From the NCBI GenBank assembly GCA_013285905.1, contig JABDGU010000001.1, positions 1 to 64,000 of the forward strand: a stretch of 64,000 nt of DNA. The letters run 5' to 3'. Of the stretch, positions 1 to 8,912 are shown piece by piece (position 1 is the stretch's first letter; each line of letters begins with the position of its first letter). The position numbers and the translations under genes are program-made. The notes below the pieces were generated by a model. The model made no database searches and was not told the origin of the DNA. It saw only the letters and a program-made list of their open reading frames with translations. The stretch comes from Bacteroidota bacterium. Lineage in GTDB: Bacteria > Bacteroidota > Bacteroidia > Chitinophagales > Chitinophagaceae.

Positions 1-1020
1 CCCGGTGCGGGAGCAGCAGCGTTTCATAATGACAAAGCCTATACTGATGCCGGGGCTGTGATAAAAGACGCGGCCAGCATAAAGAATGAAGCCAATATTA
101 TTTTAAGTATACAAACGGAAAACATTGCAGGCGCAAAGGCTGAAGCCGTAGTGATGGGTGTTTTTCAGCCGCTATTTAATGCAGCATTAATGCAGCAGTG
201 GGCGGTGAAAGGCTATACAGTTTTCAGCCTGGATACCATACCCCGCACCACGCGTGCACAAAGTATGGACGTACTGAGTTCACAGGCCAATATAGCTGGT
301 TATAAGGCAGTGTTACTGGCAGCGATGCAGTATAGCAGGTATTTCCCAATGTTTATGACCGCTGCAGGCAGTATCCCTCCTGCCAAGGTATTGATATTAG
401 GCGCCGGTGTAGCAGGGCTGCAAGCCATTGCAACTGCTAAACGCCTCGGTGCTGTGGTAGAAGTATTTGACACACGCCCGGCAGTGAAGGAAGAAGTAAT
501 GAGCCTTGGCGCAAAATTTGTAGAGGTGGAAGGGGCTGCAGACGCATCGAAAGCAGGAGGCTATGCAGTAGAGCAATCTGCAGATTTCCAGAACCGCCAG
601 CGCGAAAAAATACATGAGCATGCACGCAAATCAGACATTATAATTACCACGGCCCAGATACCGGGCAAAAAGGCGCCTATACTTATTACCAAAGAGATGA
701 TAGAAGATATGCGGCCGGGATCGGTGATAATAGATATTGCCTCCGTAACGGGTGGAAATACAGATCTTACCAAAAACAATGAAACTGTAATGCACAATGG
801 CGTGGCAATAGTCGGTAATTCCGCCTTGCCTGCTATGCAGCCCGCTGATGCCAGCAAGGTTTACAGCAAAAACGTTCTGAACTTTCTGAAGCTTATTATT
901 GATAAGGAAGGCAAACTGAGCCTGAATTTTGAAGATGATATTGTAAAGGGAACTTGTATTGCGCACAGTGGAAAGATCACTAACGAAAGGGTGAATGGGT
1001 TAATTCCATCACTGGCATAA
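1..1020 (+). CDS. pntAa: NAD(P) transhydrogenase alpha subunit, part 1 (5' partial)
   Basis: NAD(H)-binding domain I of the proton-translocating transhydrogenase, which uses the proton gradient to move hydride between NADH and NADP+. The frame is open from the first base of the window (the residues before the GTG at 58 read PGAGAAAFHNDKAYTDAG, typical of the family N-terminal region), so the start lies upstream. A Rossmann motif GAGVAGLQA is encoded near 400-425, followed by DTRPAVKEEV, and the SDIIITTAQIPGKKAP segment typical of PntA. The protein stops after domain I, so the alpha chain is split; its membrane part is the next gene, 44 bp downstream. This split form is common outside enterobacteria. 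Confidence 0.95.
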   Translation, partial: PGAGAAAFHNDKAYTDAGAVIKDAASIKNEANIILSIQTENIAGAKAEAVVMGVFQPLFNAALMQQWAVKGYTVFSLDTIPRTTRAQSMDVLSSQANIAGYKAVLLAAMQYSRYFPMFMTAAGSIPPAKVLILGAGVAGLQAIATAKRLGAVVEVFDTRPAVKEEVMSLGAKFVEVEGAADASKAGGYAVEQSADFQNRQREKIHEHARKSDIIITTAQIPGKKAPILITKEMIEDMRPGSVIIDIASVTGGNTDLTKNNETVMHNGVAIVGNSALPAMQPADASKVYSKNVLNFLKLIIDKEGKLSLNFEDDIVKGTCIAHSGKITNERVNGLIPSLA

Positions 1021-1064
1021 CAAACTTTAAATCGAAAAAACACGAGTAAATACCAAATATTAAA

Positions 1065-1388
1065 ATGGACCAATTTACAAGCATATTTACAGACGCGGCC
1101 AGCTACAGGCTTATTACAATCGTGATACTATCTATTTTCCTCGGTATTGAGGTTATATCACGTGTGCCATCGGTTTTACATACGCCCCTGATGAGTGGCG
1201 CCAATGCGATACATGGTGTTGTGATAATAGGTGCTATAATAGTAATGGGACAGGCAGGCGCTGATGATTACCTGGCGCTTATGCTGGGTTTCCTGGCAGT
1301 AGTGCTGGGGACGTTGAACGTGGTGGGCGGTTTTGTTGTTACCGACCGCATGCTGGAAATGTTCAGCAAAAAGAAAAAGACTAAGTAA
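1065..1388 (+). CDS. pntAb: NAD(P) transhydrogenase alpha subunit, part 2 (membrane)
   Basis: A 107-residue inner-membrane protein with about three hydrophobic helices and a basic C-terminus (FSKKKKTK). It matches the membrane segment that forms the C-terminal end of PntA in E. coli and contributes to the proton channel of domain II. It sits between pntAa and pntB (31 bp gap to pntB), which fixes its identity. Length and the segment SGANAIHGVVIIGA fit the PntAb family. Confidence 0.95.
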   Translation: MDQFTSIFTDAASYRLITIVILSIFLGIEVISRVPSVLHTPLMSGANAIHGVVIIGAIIVMGQAGADDYLALMLGFLAVVLGTLNVVGGFVVTDRMLEMFSKKKKTK

Positions 1389-1419
1389 AATCCTAAATCG
1401 AAAAATATAAATTCCAAAA

Positions 1420-2814
1420 ATGGAAAGTACCATACTCTTACTAAGCTATCTTATAGGTTCGATCACATTTATTATTGGCTTAAAAATGCTTTCGCATCCC
1501 GAAACTGCACGCAAGGGAAACCTTGTGGCGGCAGCCGGTATGACGCTGGCCATTTTCGCAACTATTTTTCTTTGGGAAAACCCCAATACACATGAGCGCC
1601 TGCACAATTACGGCTGGATTTTCGGCGGTCTTATAATAGGAACCATAGTTGGAACGATGGCCGCCAAAAAAGTGCAGATGACCTCCATGCCGGAAATGGT
1701 GAGTTTATTTAATGGTATGGGTGGTGCCTGTGCCATGCTCATATCATTAATAGAATATCGTAAGCCCGAAGCAAAAAGCATGGGCGAAATGATAGTGGTA
1801 GTATTGGGGATGCTAATAGGTACAGTGTCTTTTGCGGGCAGTATGGTAGCCTGGGGCAAGCTGAACGGACGTATAAAAGACAGGACAATTCCCGGCGCAC
1901 AAGCAATCAATTTTTTGCTTTTTGGCGGCATGATCGTATTGGCAATAATGGTGATAGGTGGCTTCACCAGTAATCCTTATTTATTCTATGGTATCCTTGC
2001 ATTAGCGGCGGCTTACGGGATATTGTTTGTAATGCCTATTGGCGGTGCAGACATGCCGGTAGTAATTTCTTTGCTTAACTCTTTCACGGGTTGTGCTGCT
2101 GCGTTTGGCGGTTTTTTATATGATAACCCGGTGATGCTAACAGGGGGTATTTTAGTAGGTTCTGCCGGTACTATTCTTACTATCTTAATGTGCAAGGCGA
2201 TGAATCGCTCTTTAAAGAATGTACTCATCGGATCTTTCGGTGGACAAAAAGCAGGCACTGCAGCAGGTGACAAAGAACAGGGTGCCTATAAAGAAATATC
2301 GCTTAATGATACTGCGGTGCTAATGGCTTATGCCCAAAAAGTAATGATCATTCCTGGTTATGGCCTTGCTGTTGCCCAGGCACAACATGCCTGCCATGAG
2401 TTGGAAAAAGTTTTGGAGGAAAAAGGGGTGGAAGTGAGTTATGGCATACATCCGGTCGCTGGGCGCATGCCGGGCCATATGAATGTACTTTTGGCAGAAG
2501 CCGATGTACCCTATGAAAAACTACTTGAAATGGAAGATGCCAATGACCAGATGGCGAGTGAGAATGTAGTATTGATACTTGGCGCAAATGATGTTGTGAA
2601 CCCGGCAGCTAAAGATGACCCTGCCAGCCCTATATTTGGAATGCCTATACTGGAAGTGGAAAAGGCCGAACATGTTATCGTAAATAAACGTAGTATGAAA
2701 CCGGGCTATGCAGGTATTGAAAACGAACTTTTCTTCAGGCCTAAGACCTCGATGTTGTTTGGTGATGCTAAAAAAGTATTGCAGAGCCTGGTTGCTGAAT
2801 TGAAGCAGGTATAA
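1420..2814 (+). CDS. pntB: NAD(P) transhydrogenase beta subunit
   Basis: Membrane domain II plus NADP(H)-binding domain III of the transhydrogenase, 464 residues, the usual length. The N-terminal ~270 residues hold repeated hydrophobic helices. The C-terminal ~170 residues carry the domain III signatures GYGLAVAQAQ, GANDVVNPAA and KRSMKPGYAG, which bind NADP(H). It is the last gene of the pntAa-pntAb-pntB operon, and the complex would supply NADPH. No clear hairpin terminator follows the stop. Confidence 0.96.
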   Translation: MESTILLLSYLIGSITFIIGLKMLSHPETARKGNLVAAAGMTLAIFATIFLWENPNTHERLHNYGWIFGGLIIGTIVGTMAAKKVQMTSMPEMVSLFNGMGGACAMLISLIEYRKPEAKSMGEMIVVVLGMLIGTVSFAGSMVAWGKLNGRIKDRTIPGAQAINFLLFGGMIVLAIMVIGGFTSNPYLFYGILALAAAYGILFVMPIGGADMPVVISLLNSFTGCAAAFGGFLYDNPVMLTGGILVGSAGTILTILMCKAMNRSLKNVLIGSFGGQKAGTAAGDKEQGAYKEISLNDTAVLMAYAQKVMIIPGYGLAVAQAQHACHELEKVLEEKGVEVSYGIHPVAGRMPGHMNVLLAEADVPYEKLLEMEDANDQMASENVVLILGANDVVNPAAKDDPASPIFGMPILEVEKAEHVIVNKRSMKPGYAGIENELFFRPKTSMLFGDAKKVLQSLVAELKQV

Positions 2815-2935
2815 TCAAGGGCTTATATCAAAGAATAAAGTGCTGAAACCCATAATATTCGGTGAGTTTGAATTAAAATTCCGAATAATTGCAATTTTTT
2901 TATGAAAATTTAAAAGGTTTCTTAAATTTACATCT

Positions 2936-3577
2936 ATGAAAAGTTTGAAATCCGGTATTTTAATTACTTCAATAGGCGTTTTATTGGCTTTCATGTCGGT
3001 AGTATACACATCCTGTTATAAAGTTGCTGAACTAAATCCTGAAATATGCCAGGACCTGATATGTCAGAATAAGGGATATTGTTTTTCCGATACAGCCAAG
3101 AAGACTCATTATTGCAAATGCCCTTTTGGATATACGGGTGACTCCTGCTCTATATTGGTGAATCAAAAATTTATTGGGTCCTGGACAATAACAGAGACGC
3201 TTATCAGCAGTAATAACCACTCTTATTCATGGGGCGGTACACCATATACCGGTACTATGACCGCAGGCAGCGTGCCTTACGCGTTCTTTATTAATAATTT
3301 CCGCGGAAGCACTATGTTTAATGAAGTGAACTGTGTTATTGACAGCCTGAATGACAACTTAGGGAATAATTTTCTTTTTGAACCTGAATTCACACCTATA
3401 CAAAATTCCAATTTTCATATAACAGGTGGTAACGGCTCAACTCCTGTAAGTTCAGCTAATGAAACGTACCCACTTAGTATGTCAGGTGTCTACTATACAA
3501 ACTGGACAAATCCAGGCTATATGAGTGGCAACTTTCCGCAAAAGGATACGATCAGCTTTACAATGACACGCCAGTAG
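2936..3577 (+). CDS. lipoprotein with an EGF-like module
   Basis: A 213-residue predicted lipoprotein: N-terminal hydrophobic segment and lipobox ending at Cys27 (VVYTSC). Residues 38-71 contain six cysteines at 38, 43, 49, 60, 62 and 71, the spacing of an EGF-like module (C-x4-C-x5-C-x10-C-x-C-x8-C, with GYTGD before the last Cys). The remaining ~140 residues start with a FIGSWTITET segment that resembles the opening of small lipocalin-like beta-barrels. Function unknown; probably on the outer membrane. It stands alone, 121 bp after pntB, and is followed by a hairpin terminator. Confidence 0.75.
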   Translation: MKSLKSGILITSIGVLLAFMSVVYTSCYKVAELNPEICQDLICQNKGYCFSDTAKKTHYCKCPFGYTGDSCSILVNQKFIGSWTITETLISSNNHSYSWGGTPYTGTMTAGSVPYAFFINNFRGSTMFNEVNCVIDSLNDNLGNNFLFEPEFTPIQNSNFHITGGNGSTPVSSANETYPLSMSGVYYTNWTNPGYMSGNFPQKDTISFTMTRQ

Positions 3578-3596
3578 TAGGGGCGACATTTTTTTA

Positions 3597-3635
3597 GAAA
3601 ACGATATGCGGGATGACTGTATGTCGTTTTTTTAT
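3597..3635 (+). terminator. rho-independent terminator after the EGF lipoprotein gene
   Basis: AAAACGATAT (3598-3607) can pair with ATGTCGTTTT (3621-3630) with one G-T wobble, followed by a T run. Confidence 0.7.
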
Positions 3636-3723
3636 TGGAAATAAATATATTTTGCAAAGACATTTTCCAGCAAAGAGATGAATGTAAATGTTTTAGAAGG
3701 GTATTAAATAAGGGGAAAAATAA

Positions 3724-3754
3724 TTTGCAAAAACCATTTTGTTACATACTTTTG
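3724..3754 (+). promoter_or_regulatory. promoter of the tRNA cluster
   Basis: TTTG at 3724-3727, a 19 bp spacer and TACTTTTG at 3747-3754. This is an exact fit to the Bacteroidota -33/-7 promoter (TTTG, ~19 bp, TAnnTTTG), 42 bp before the first tRNA. Confidence 0.85.
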
Positions 3755-3796
3755 CAATCCCATTTACGATGGGTAGCAGTTCTTATACATATTCAA

Positions 3797-3869
3797 GCCA
3801 CTTTAGCTCAGTTGGTAGAGCAACTGATTTGTAATCAGTAGGTCGCTGGTTCGACTCCGGCAAGTGGCT
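3797..3869 (+). tRNA. tRNA-Thr (anticodon TGT)
   Basis: Cloverleaf of 73 nt: acceptor stem GCCACTT pairs with AAGTGGC, anticodon loop TTTGTAA gives anticodon TGT, T-arm contains GGTTCGACTCC. CCA is not encoded. It is the first gene of the conserved Thr-Tyr-Gly-Thr-tuf cluster. Confidence 0.97.
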
Positions 3870-3900
3870 CTTTGCAGATCAAAGACGCAAAAATCAAAAG

Positions 3901-3927
3901 AGGTTCACGCAAGTGACCTTTTTTTTG
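3901..3927 (+). terminator. hairpin and T run between tRNA-Thr and tRNA-Tyr
   Basis: AGGTTCAC (3901-3908), loop GCAA, GTGACCT (3913-3919), then eight T. It has the form of an intrinsic terminator with one bulged T, inside the tRNA cluster. Confidence 0.6.
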
Positions 3928-3953
3928 AACTTTTGTTTTTTGATTTTTTTGAG

Positions 3954-4037
3954 GGGCGCATTCCACAAGTGGCCAACGTGAGCAGACTGTAAATCTGCCG
4001 TCTTACGACTTCGGAGGTTCGAATCCTCCTGCGCCCA
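3954..4037 (+). tRNA. tRNA-Tyr (anticodon GTA)
   Basis: 84 nt with acceptor GGGCGCA/TGCGCCC and anticodon loop CTGTAAA (anticodon GTA). It has a long variable arm (GTCTTACGACTTC), as expected for a class II tRNA-Tyr. Confidence 0.97.
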
Positions 4038-4111
4038 CTGTTGCAATTTGATAGTTTGCTAATTTGAAATTATTTTTAGATTAGTGTATTCTCAAATTTT
4101 CAAGTTGAAAA

Positions 4112-4184
4112 GCGGGAGTAGCTCAGTTGGTAGAGCGACAGCCTTCCAAGCTGTAGGTCGCGGGTTCGAGCCTCGTCTCCCGCT
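4112..4184 (+). tRNA. tRNA-Gly (anticodon TCC)
   Basis: 73 nt with acceptor GCGGGAG/CTCCCGC and anticodon stem-loop ACAGC-CTTCCAA-GCTGT giving TCC. Confidence 0.97.
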
Positions 4185-4248
4185 CTGCTTTTTAAAAGGT
4201 CTTCTCATAATTGCAAGCTCAAGGCTAAGCTTATTAGCACATAAATAA

Positions 4249-4320
<72 letters not shown>

Positions 4321-4429
4321 CATACGTAATCGCTGCTGCCTTTATTTATCTTAATAATTTCCTCTTTTTATTTTTAATGTCCTTTTTGTATCTGCAATTT
4401 TTTAAGTTTGTCGGCAAATAGCAATAATC

Positions 4430-5464
4430 ATGCAGCGGCTAAAGCAAATACTATTGGGCAAGAATGTTCTTGTTTTTCTTTTTTGCCTGGCAGTTGTACA
4501 AGGCCCTGCGTTCTCACTGATGGACAATTACAATACCACCGAGAACCCTGATTGTGTAACCTATATCAACCTGGCTAAGCTAAATTTTAATGAAAACCCC
4601 ATACGCAAATACAGGCTTATTGTTCCATTAGTTGCTGGAGGTTTGAATGCAACGTTTGGCAGGCTGTTTAAAAAAATGGAGCCTTCAACATTCCCGGGCG
4701 ATTTCCCTTTATCACTTAGTTTTTTCATTATCAATACCATTATAATTTGTGTATCCGGTGTATTTCTCTTTCGTTTTTGTGAGGCCTATAATGTGGGTAA
4801 ATTGGCCGCCCTGGCAGGTTTGCTTACCATGCTCACCTGTCGCTGGACAGCCTACTATGCTGGCTTGCCACTCGTTGACTCTCTCTATTTTCTTATCTGT
4901 GTGATAACGCTTGTGGCGATTAAAGAAAAAAATACAAAACTCACATTGGCAGCTATTTTCGTGGGCCCCTTTATCAAAGAGCCATTTATTTTTCTTGTGC
5001 CGCTTATATTTTTCTTCAGCCACTTGCCTAAAGGCAAGCTTATACTCTATTTTGTCTTATCAGGACTGGCAGTTTTTAGCTTCAGGTATGGGTATGATTA
5101 CTATTTAGGCACTTCGGTTATTACCGGCATTATGAAGGACGCAGGCCACGCAAATGATCTACTTGTCAACATGCGGAAAATATTTACATTTCACGGCATC
5201 TATGATATTTTGTCCAACATCGGATTCTGGATATTCGTACCACTGTTTGCAATTTTTTGGGTGCCTGCATACCGTGCTTCCTTCTTCAAAAAAGCAGAGC
5301 CATACTGCATTTGCTACCTTTTGTGTGTTTTTGCACAGATGATAATTTCGGGTGCTTTGGAACGTATGTTTTATTTAGCAATGCCGCTTATTTCACTCTT
5401 TATTGCTGCTTCTTTCACCCAATTGTATAAGCAATATTCAAATGCTGAAAATAAATTTATTTGA
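4430..5464 (+). CDS. multi-pass membrane protein, glycosyltransferase-like (GT-C type?)
   Basis: A 344-residue protein with about eight to ten hydrophobic helices. After the first helix comes a loop with ENPDCVTYINLAK and then RKYRLIVPLVAGGL. This layout (acidic residue in the first external loop, then R-x-L-x-P before the next helix) resembles polyprenyl-phosphate-sugar-dependent GT-C glycosyltransferases, but no catalytic motif is certain. A -7 box TAAGTTTG lies at 4403-4410, 19 bp before the ATG. The gene interrupts the tRNA-Thr/tuf linkage, and its stop codon overlaps the -33 region proposed for tuf. Specific function unknown. Confidence 0.6.
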   Translation: MQRLKQILLGKNVLVFLFCLAVVQGPAFSLMDNYNTTENPDCVTYINLAKLNFNENPIRKYRLIVPLVAGGLNATFGRLFKKMEPSTFPGDFPLSLSFFIINTIIICVSGVFLFRFCEAYNVGKLAALAGLLTMLTCRWTAYYAGLPLVDSLYFLICVITLVAIKEKNTKLTLAAIFVGPFIKEPFIFLVPLIFFFSHLPKGKLILYFVLSGLAVFSFRYGYDYYLGTSVITGIMKDAGHANDLLVNMRKIFTFHGIYDILSNIGFWIFVPLFAIFWVPAYRASFFKKAEPYCICYLLCVFAQMIISGALERMFYLAMPLISLFIAASFTQLYKQYSNAENKFI

Positions 5465-5487
5465 AGTCAGAATTTAGCTTATATTTG
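5460..5487 (+). promoter_or_regulatory. tuf promoter
   Basis: TTTG at 5460-5463 and TATATTTG at 5480-5487, 16 bp apart. The -7 box is an exact TAnnTTTG match; the spacer is slightly short. It leaves a leader of roughly 45 nt before the tuf ATG at 5538. Confidence 0.65.
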
Positions 5488-5537
5488 CACACTTTTTCGA
5501 TACTGAAAATAATAAAACTACTTTAAAAAAGATAACA

Positions 5538-6725
5538 ATGGCAAAAGAGACCTTTAAGCGGGAAAAACCCCACGTAAACATCGGTACCATAGGCCACGTA
5601 GACCATGGTAAAACAACTTTAACAGCAGCTATTACATCCATACTTGCATCAAAAGGATTGGCTACTAAAAAAGGCTATGATGAAATTGATGCGGCTCCTG
5701 AAGAAAAAGAGCGCGGTATCACCATCAATACTGCACACGTTGAGTACCAGACAACAAAACGCCACTACGCGCACGTTGACTGCCCTGGCCACGCTGACTA
5801 TGTGAAGAACATGATCACGGGCGCTGCCCAGATGGATGGCGCTATACTTGTAGTTGCCGCTACGGATGGCCCTATGCCGCAAACTAAAGAACACATCCTC
5901 CTGGCGCGCCAGGTAGGTGTTCCGCGTATTGTGGTGTTCATGAACAAGGTTGACCTTGTTGATGATCCTGAACTGTTGGAACTTGTTGAACTTGAGATCC
6001 GCGAGTTGCTTAGCAAATACGAATATGATGGTGATAATACGCCTGTCATACAAGGTTCTGCTACAGGCGCTCTTGCAGGTGAAGCGAAATGGGTTGAAGC
6101 AGTTGAAAAACTGATGGACGCAGTTGATGATTATATTCCATTACCTCCGCGCCCTATCGATCAGCCATTCCTGATGTCTGTGGAAGATGTGTTCACTATC
6201 ACGGGTCGTGGTACAGTTGCTACAGGCCGTATCGAACGCGGTATCATCAAAGTTGGTGAGAACGTTGAGATTGTTGGTTTTAATACTGCTCCGCAAGTAT
6301 CAACCTGTACTGGTGTGGAAATGTTCAAGAAACTTCTTGATCAGGGCCAGGCTGGTGACAACGCTGGTTTATTGCTTCGTGGTATTGAAAAGAAAGATAT
6401 CCGTCGTGGTATGGTTATCTGCGCACCTAAGAGCATTACTCCGCATACAGACTTCAAAGGTGAAGTTTATGTACTGAGCAAAGAAGAAGGTGGCCGTCAT
6501 ACTCCATTCTTCAACAAATACCGTCCACAGTTCTATTTCCGTACTACAGACGTAACCGGAGAGTGTGAATTGCCAAGCGGCGTTGAAATGGTAATGCCCG
6601 GTGATAATGTGAACCTGACCGTTAAGCTTATCGCTCCGATAGCTATGGAAAAAGGTTTGAAATTCGCGATCCGCGAAGGTGGCCGTACAGTTGGCGCCGG
6701 ACAGGTTACCGAAATTCTGAAATAA
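5538..6725 (+). CDS. tuf: translation elongation factor Tu
   Basis: GTPase that delivers aminoacyl-tRNA to the ribosome; 395 residues, the usual bacterial length. G1 is GHVDHGKT at residues 19-26, G3 is DCPGH, G4 is NKVD; switch I has the RGITIN segment. Domains II (residues ~210-300) and III (to the end, [14 protein letters not shown]) are complete. It is followed by a strong hairpin terminator, then by tRNA-Trp with its own -7 box. It is probably expressed from its own strong promoter. Confidence 0.99.
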   Translation: MAKETFKREKPHVNIGTIGHVDHGKTTLTAAITSILASKGLATKKGYDEIDAAPEEKERGITINTAHVEYQTTKRHYAHVDCPGHADYVKNMITGAAQMDGAILVVAATDGPMPQTKEHILLARQVGVPRIVVFMNKVDLVDDPELLELVELEIRELLSKYEYDGDNTPVIQGSATGALAGEAKWVEAVEKLMDAVDDYIPLPPRPIDQPFLMSVEDVFTITGRGTVATGRIERGIIKVGENVEIVGFNTAPQVSTCTGVEMFKKLLDQGQAGDNAGLLLRGIEKKDIRRGMVICAPKSITPHTDFKGEVYVLSKEEGGRHTPFFNKYRPQFYFRTTDVTGECELPSGVEMVMPGDNVNLTVKLIAPIAMEKGLKFAIREGGRTVGAGQVTEILK

Positions 6726-6765
6726 TCATTGTATGCAGGTTTCACCTGTATAGCTAAATATTACC

Positions 6766-6797
6766 TTACCCCGGCCCTAAAAGCCGGGGTAAATTTT
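6766..6797 (+). terminator. tuf terminator
   Basis: Perfect 10-bp stem TTACCCCGGC (6766-6775) / GCCGGGGTAA (6783-6792) with a 7-nt loop, followed by ATTTTAGT. Confidence 0.8.
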
Positions 6798-6844
6798 AGT
6801 ATTAATTATATATGCAGGGATAGGTTTATTGAAAGAAATTTTCC

Positions 6845-6852
6845 TATCTTTG
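6845..6852 (+). promoter_or_regulatory. -7 promoter box for tRNA-Trp/secE/nusG
   Basis: TATCTTTG, an exact TAnnTTTG match between the tuf terminator and tRNA-Trp. No well-spaced -33 TTG is visible (nearest 13 bp away). It is about 105 bp upstream of the tRNA. Confidence 0.5.
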
Positions 6853-6959
6853 TCATCCGTCAAAAAGGTCAAAAGGCTTTACTCTTTTGACTTTTTAGTT
6901 TTTAGGAAGTCTCGTTTGCTGTTTGCCTGCGACTTATGACTGACTACTTACGACTAAAT

Positions 6960-7030
6960 ACGGGCATAGTTCAATGGTAGAATAGAGGTCTCCAAAACCT
7001 TTGATCGTGGTTCGAATCCGCGTGCCCGTG
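6960..7030 (+). tRNA. tRNA-Trp (anticodon CCA)
   Basis: 71 nt with acceptor ACGGGCA/TGCCCGT and anticodon loop CTCCAAA giving CCA. Its position between tuf and secE is conserved across Bacteroidota and many other bacteria. Confidence 0.97.
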
Positions 7031-7096
7031 CTATTATTTTGAAGAAATTGCTAATTAATTGTTTTTAAAAATCCGGTCAAATCCGGTTCAGACTAT

Positions 7097-7294
7097 ATGA
7101 GTACATTCGGAAATTATATCCAGGAAGCCTACGACGAGTTGCTGCATAAAGTAAGCTGGCCCACATGGGACGAGCTGCAGCAAACCACCATCATAGTGCT
7201 GGTAGCCCTCATGATCGTTACTACAGTTATCTTCGGTATGGACTTTGTTGCAGACCGTGTATTGACATTGATCTATAACATTTTAGGCAAGTAA
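7097..7294 (+). CDS. secE: preprotein translocase subunit SecE
   Basis: A 65-residue single-span form of SecE, part of the SecYEG channel. The amphipathic helix segment with KVSWPTWDEL precedes one transmembrane helix (residues ~32-55). Three bases separate its stop from nusG, so the two are co-transcribed, probably together with tRNA-Trp. Confidence 0.95.
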   Translation: MSTFGNYIQEAYDELLHKVSWPTWDELQQTTIIVLVALMIVTTVIFGMDFVADRVLTLIYNILGK

Positions 7295-7296
7295 TT

Positions 7297-7929
7297 ATGA
7301 CAACGACAAACGAGACTGCCATTAACGAAGAAAGCCAGGTGCCCGAAACTAATGCCCCCGTTGCGAAAACACCGGATGCAAAGGTGCAGGAAACGAAGTG
7401 GTATGTATTGCGCGTGATCAGTGGCAAGGAAAAAAAGGTAAAAGAATATCTTGATAAGGAAATACGCCTAAGCGGTTGGGGCAACGCAATATTGCAGGTT
7501 TTATGCCCTATTGAAAAGGTGTTTAAAGTTGTTGCAGGCAAAAAAGTATTGCGCGAAAAAATACTTTTCCCCGGCTACCTGATGCTGGAAGCCGCTGATG
7601 GCAAGCTGCGCGATAACATGATACAGACCATTAAAGGTGTAACCGGTGTTATACACTTTCTTGGTAAAGACCATCCGACTTCGCTGCGCAAATCGGAAGT
7701 GAACAAGATGTTTGGTAAGATGGACGAGGTGAGTGAAGGTGGTATTGGCTTTGCAGAACCATATATTATTGGCGAAACTGTGAAGATAATAGATGGTCCT
7801 TTCAATGACTTTAACGGAACTGTGGAAGAAGTGAATGAAGAGAAGAAGAAACTGAAAGTGGTGGTAAAAATATTTGGCCGCGCCACACCTGTGGAATTGA
7901 ACTATATGCAGGTGGAGAAAATAGCATAA
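7297..7929 (+). CDS. nusG: transcription termination/antitermination factor NusG
   Basis: Binds RNA polymerase and links it to Rho or the ribosome; 210 residues. An acidic/Ala-rich N-terminal extension of ~30 residues precedes the NGN domain (starts [14 protein letters not shown]). A KOW domain lies near residues 160-205 ([20 protein letters not shown]). The gene ends in a strong terminator and is not followed by rplK, unlike the usual arrangement. Confidence 0.97.
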   Translation: MTTTNETAINEESQVPETNAPVAKTPDAKVQETKWYVLRVISGKEKKVKEYLDKEIRLSGWGNAILQVLCPIEKVFKVVAGKKVLREKILFPGYLMLEAADGKLRDNMIQTIKGVTGVIHFLGKDHPTSLRKSEVNKMFGKMDEVSEGGIGFAEPYIIGETVKIIDGPFNDFNGTVEEVNEEKKKLKVVVKIFGRATPVELNYMQVEKIA

Positions 7930-7951
7930 TTACAATTTTAGATAATTTTAG

Positions 7952-7980
7952 AAAGCTGCCCCTATCAGGGCGGCTTTTTT
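7952..7980 (+). terminator. nusG terminator
   Basis: AGCTGCCC (7954-7961) pairs with GGGCGGCT (7968-7975, one G-T pair), then TTTTTT. It separates the translation block from the convergent porT gene. Confidence 0.85.
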
Positions 7981-8035
7981 ATTGTATAGGTCTTCCCGAA
8001 TAAATTATGCGAACGACATAAGTGGCAGTGGGGTA

Positions 8036-8755
8036 TTAACCTTCTAAGTGTATGGATATGACGATCATGCGGGTATGAATGTCCTGGATGGCATTGTTAA
8101 GCTGGATATTGCTTGTTTTGTATAATTGATTAACAAGGCCCTGGCTCAGTTTGATCTCGGGAGAGAAAATGAAATTAGGGTTAAAGAATTCAAAGCCAAC
8201 GCCTAACTCAAAGCCTGCGTCTATGGGCGAAACTTTCAGTATCTCGTCATTACGGCGTGAGCGGGCATTTGCGGCAAGGTCATAATCGAATTTGCCACCA
8301 ACCAAACCGTAAAAACGGAAATTATTAATACGGTCGCTTTTAAATTTTAGCTGCACTGGCAGGTGCATGTATATAGATTCTATGGTACGGTCTACAGCAC
8401 TGTCGTTATTCATGCTGCCGTATTGGTAATAAAGCCTTTTCTCTGCAAACGCAAGTGAAGGTACAAAGCGGAGGTCGAAACGTTTGTTGAGGCGCAGGTT
8501 GCCCATAAGGCCCAGGTTAAAACCCGGAAGCCAATAAGGTTGCACCCTTTTGAAGGTATCTGTATTGGCGAAAGCAGCTGTGTACTGCAACCTGTATTCT
8601 GAAAAGTTGGTGCCGAAGGTGATACCGAAATAATATGCTTTTTCATCGTGCTCGGGCATATTAAGCGCCTCGCGTTGTGCAAAAGCAGGTAATGCCCCCG
8701 AAAGAAGAATAAGTATAATTACAAGTTTGCCCAGGCGCATTCCAGCTGTTGACAT
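8036..8755 (-). CDS. porT: type IX secretion system protein PorT
   Basis: Outer-membrane beta-barrel component needed for T9SS secretion and gliding. About 239 residues with a signal peptide ending ALPAFAQ. Family-typical segments are PGFNLGLMGNLRLNKRFDLRF, then TIESIYMHLPVQLKFKSDR, GVGFEFFNPNFIFSPEIK and the C-terminal IHTRMIVISIHLEG. ATG codons at 8755 and 8740 are both plausible; a GTG at 8761 is less likely. A promoter lies upstream (8777-8806). The gene is convergent with nusG. Confidence 0.88.
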   Translation of the reverse strand: MSTAGMRLGKLVIILILLSGALPAFAQREALNMPEHDEKAYYFGITFGTNFSEYRLQYTAAFANTDTFKRVQPYWLPGFNLGLMGNLRLNKRFDLRFVPSLAFAEKRLYYQYGSMNNDSAVDRTIESIYMHLPVQLKFKSDRINNFRFYGLVGGKFDYDLAANARSRRNDEILKVSPIDAGFELGVGFEFFNPNFIFSPEIKLSQGLVNQLYKTSNIQLNNAIQDIHTRMIVISIHLEG

Positions 8756-8776
8756 AAGCACTTAACGTGTGAGCGC

Positions 8777-8806
8777 GAAGATACAGTATGTAATTTGCTT
8801 GTCAAT
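8777..8806 (-). promoter_or_regulatory. porT promoter
   Basis: On the minus strand: TTG, a 19 bp spacer, then TATCTTCG (one mismatch to TAnnTTTG), ending 22 bp before the ATG at 8755. Confidence 0.6.
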
Positions 8807-8912
8807 CTATCGTCCTAACTTTAAATCCTAAAATATTAATAAATATTTAGCATTTGGGTAAGCAGGGGTGCTTAATTTTATAGACTCATTCCGAATATTA
8901 AAAACAGAATTT

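Noticed and set aside
3635-3841. 68-codon frame before and into tRNA-Thr
   Set aside because: It runs through the tRNA promoter and half of tRNA-Thr(TGT), so it is not a gene.
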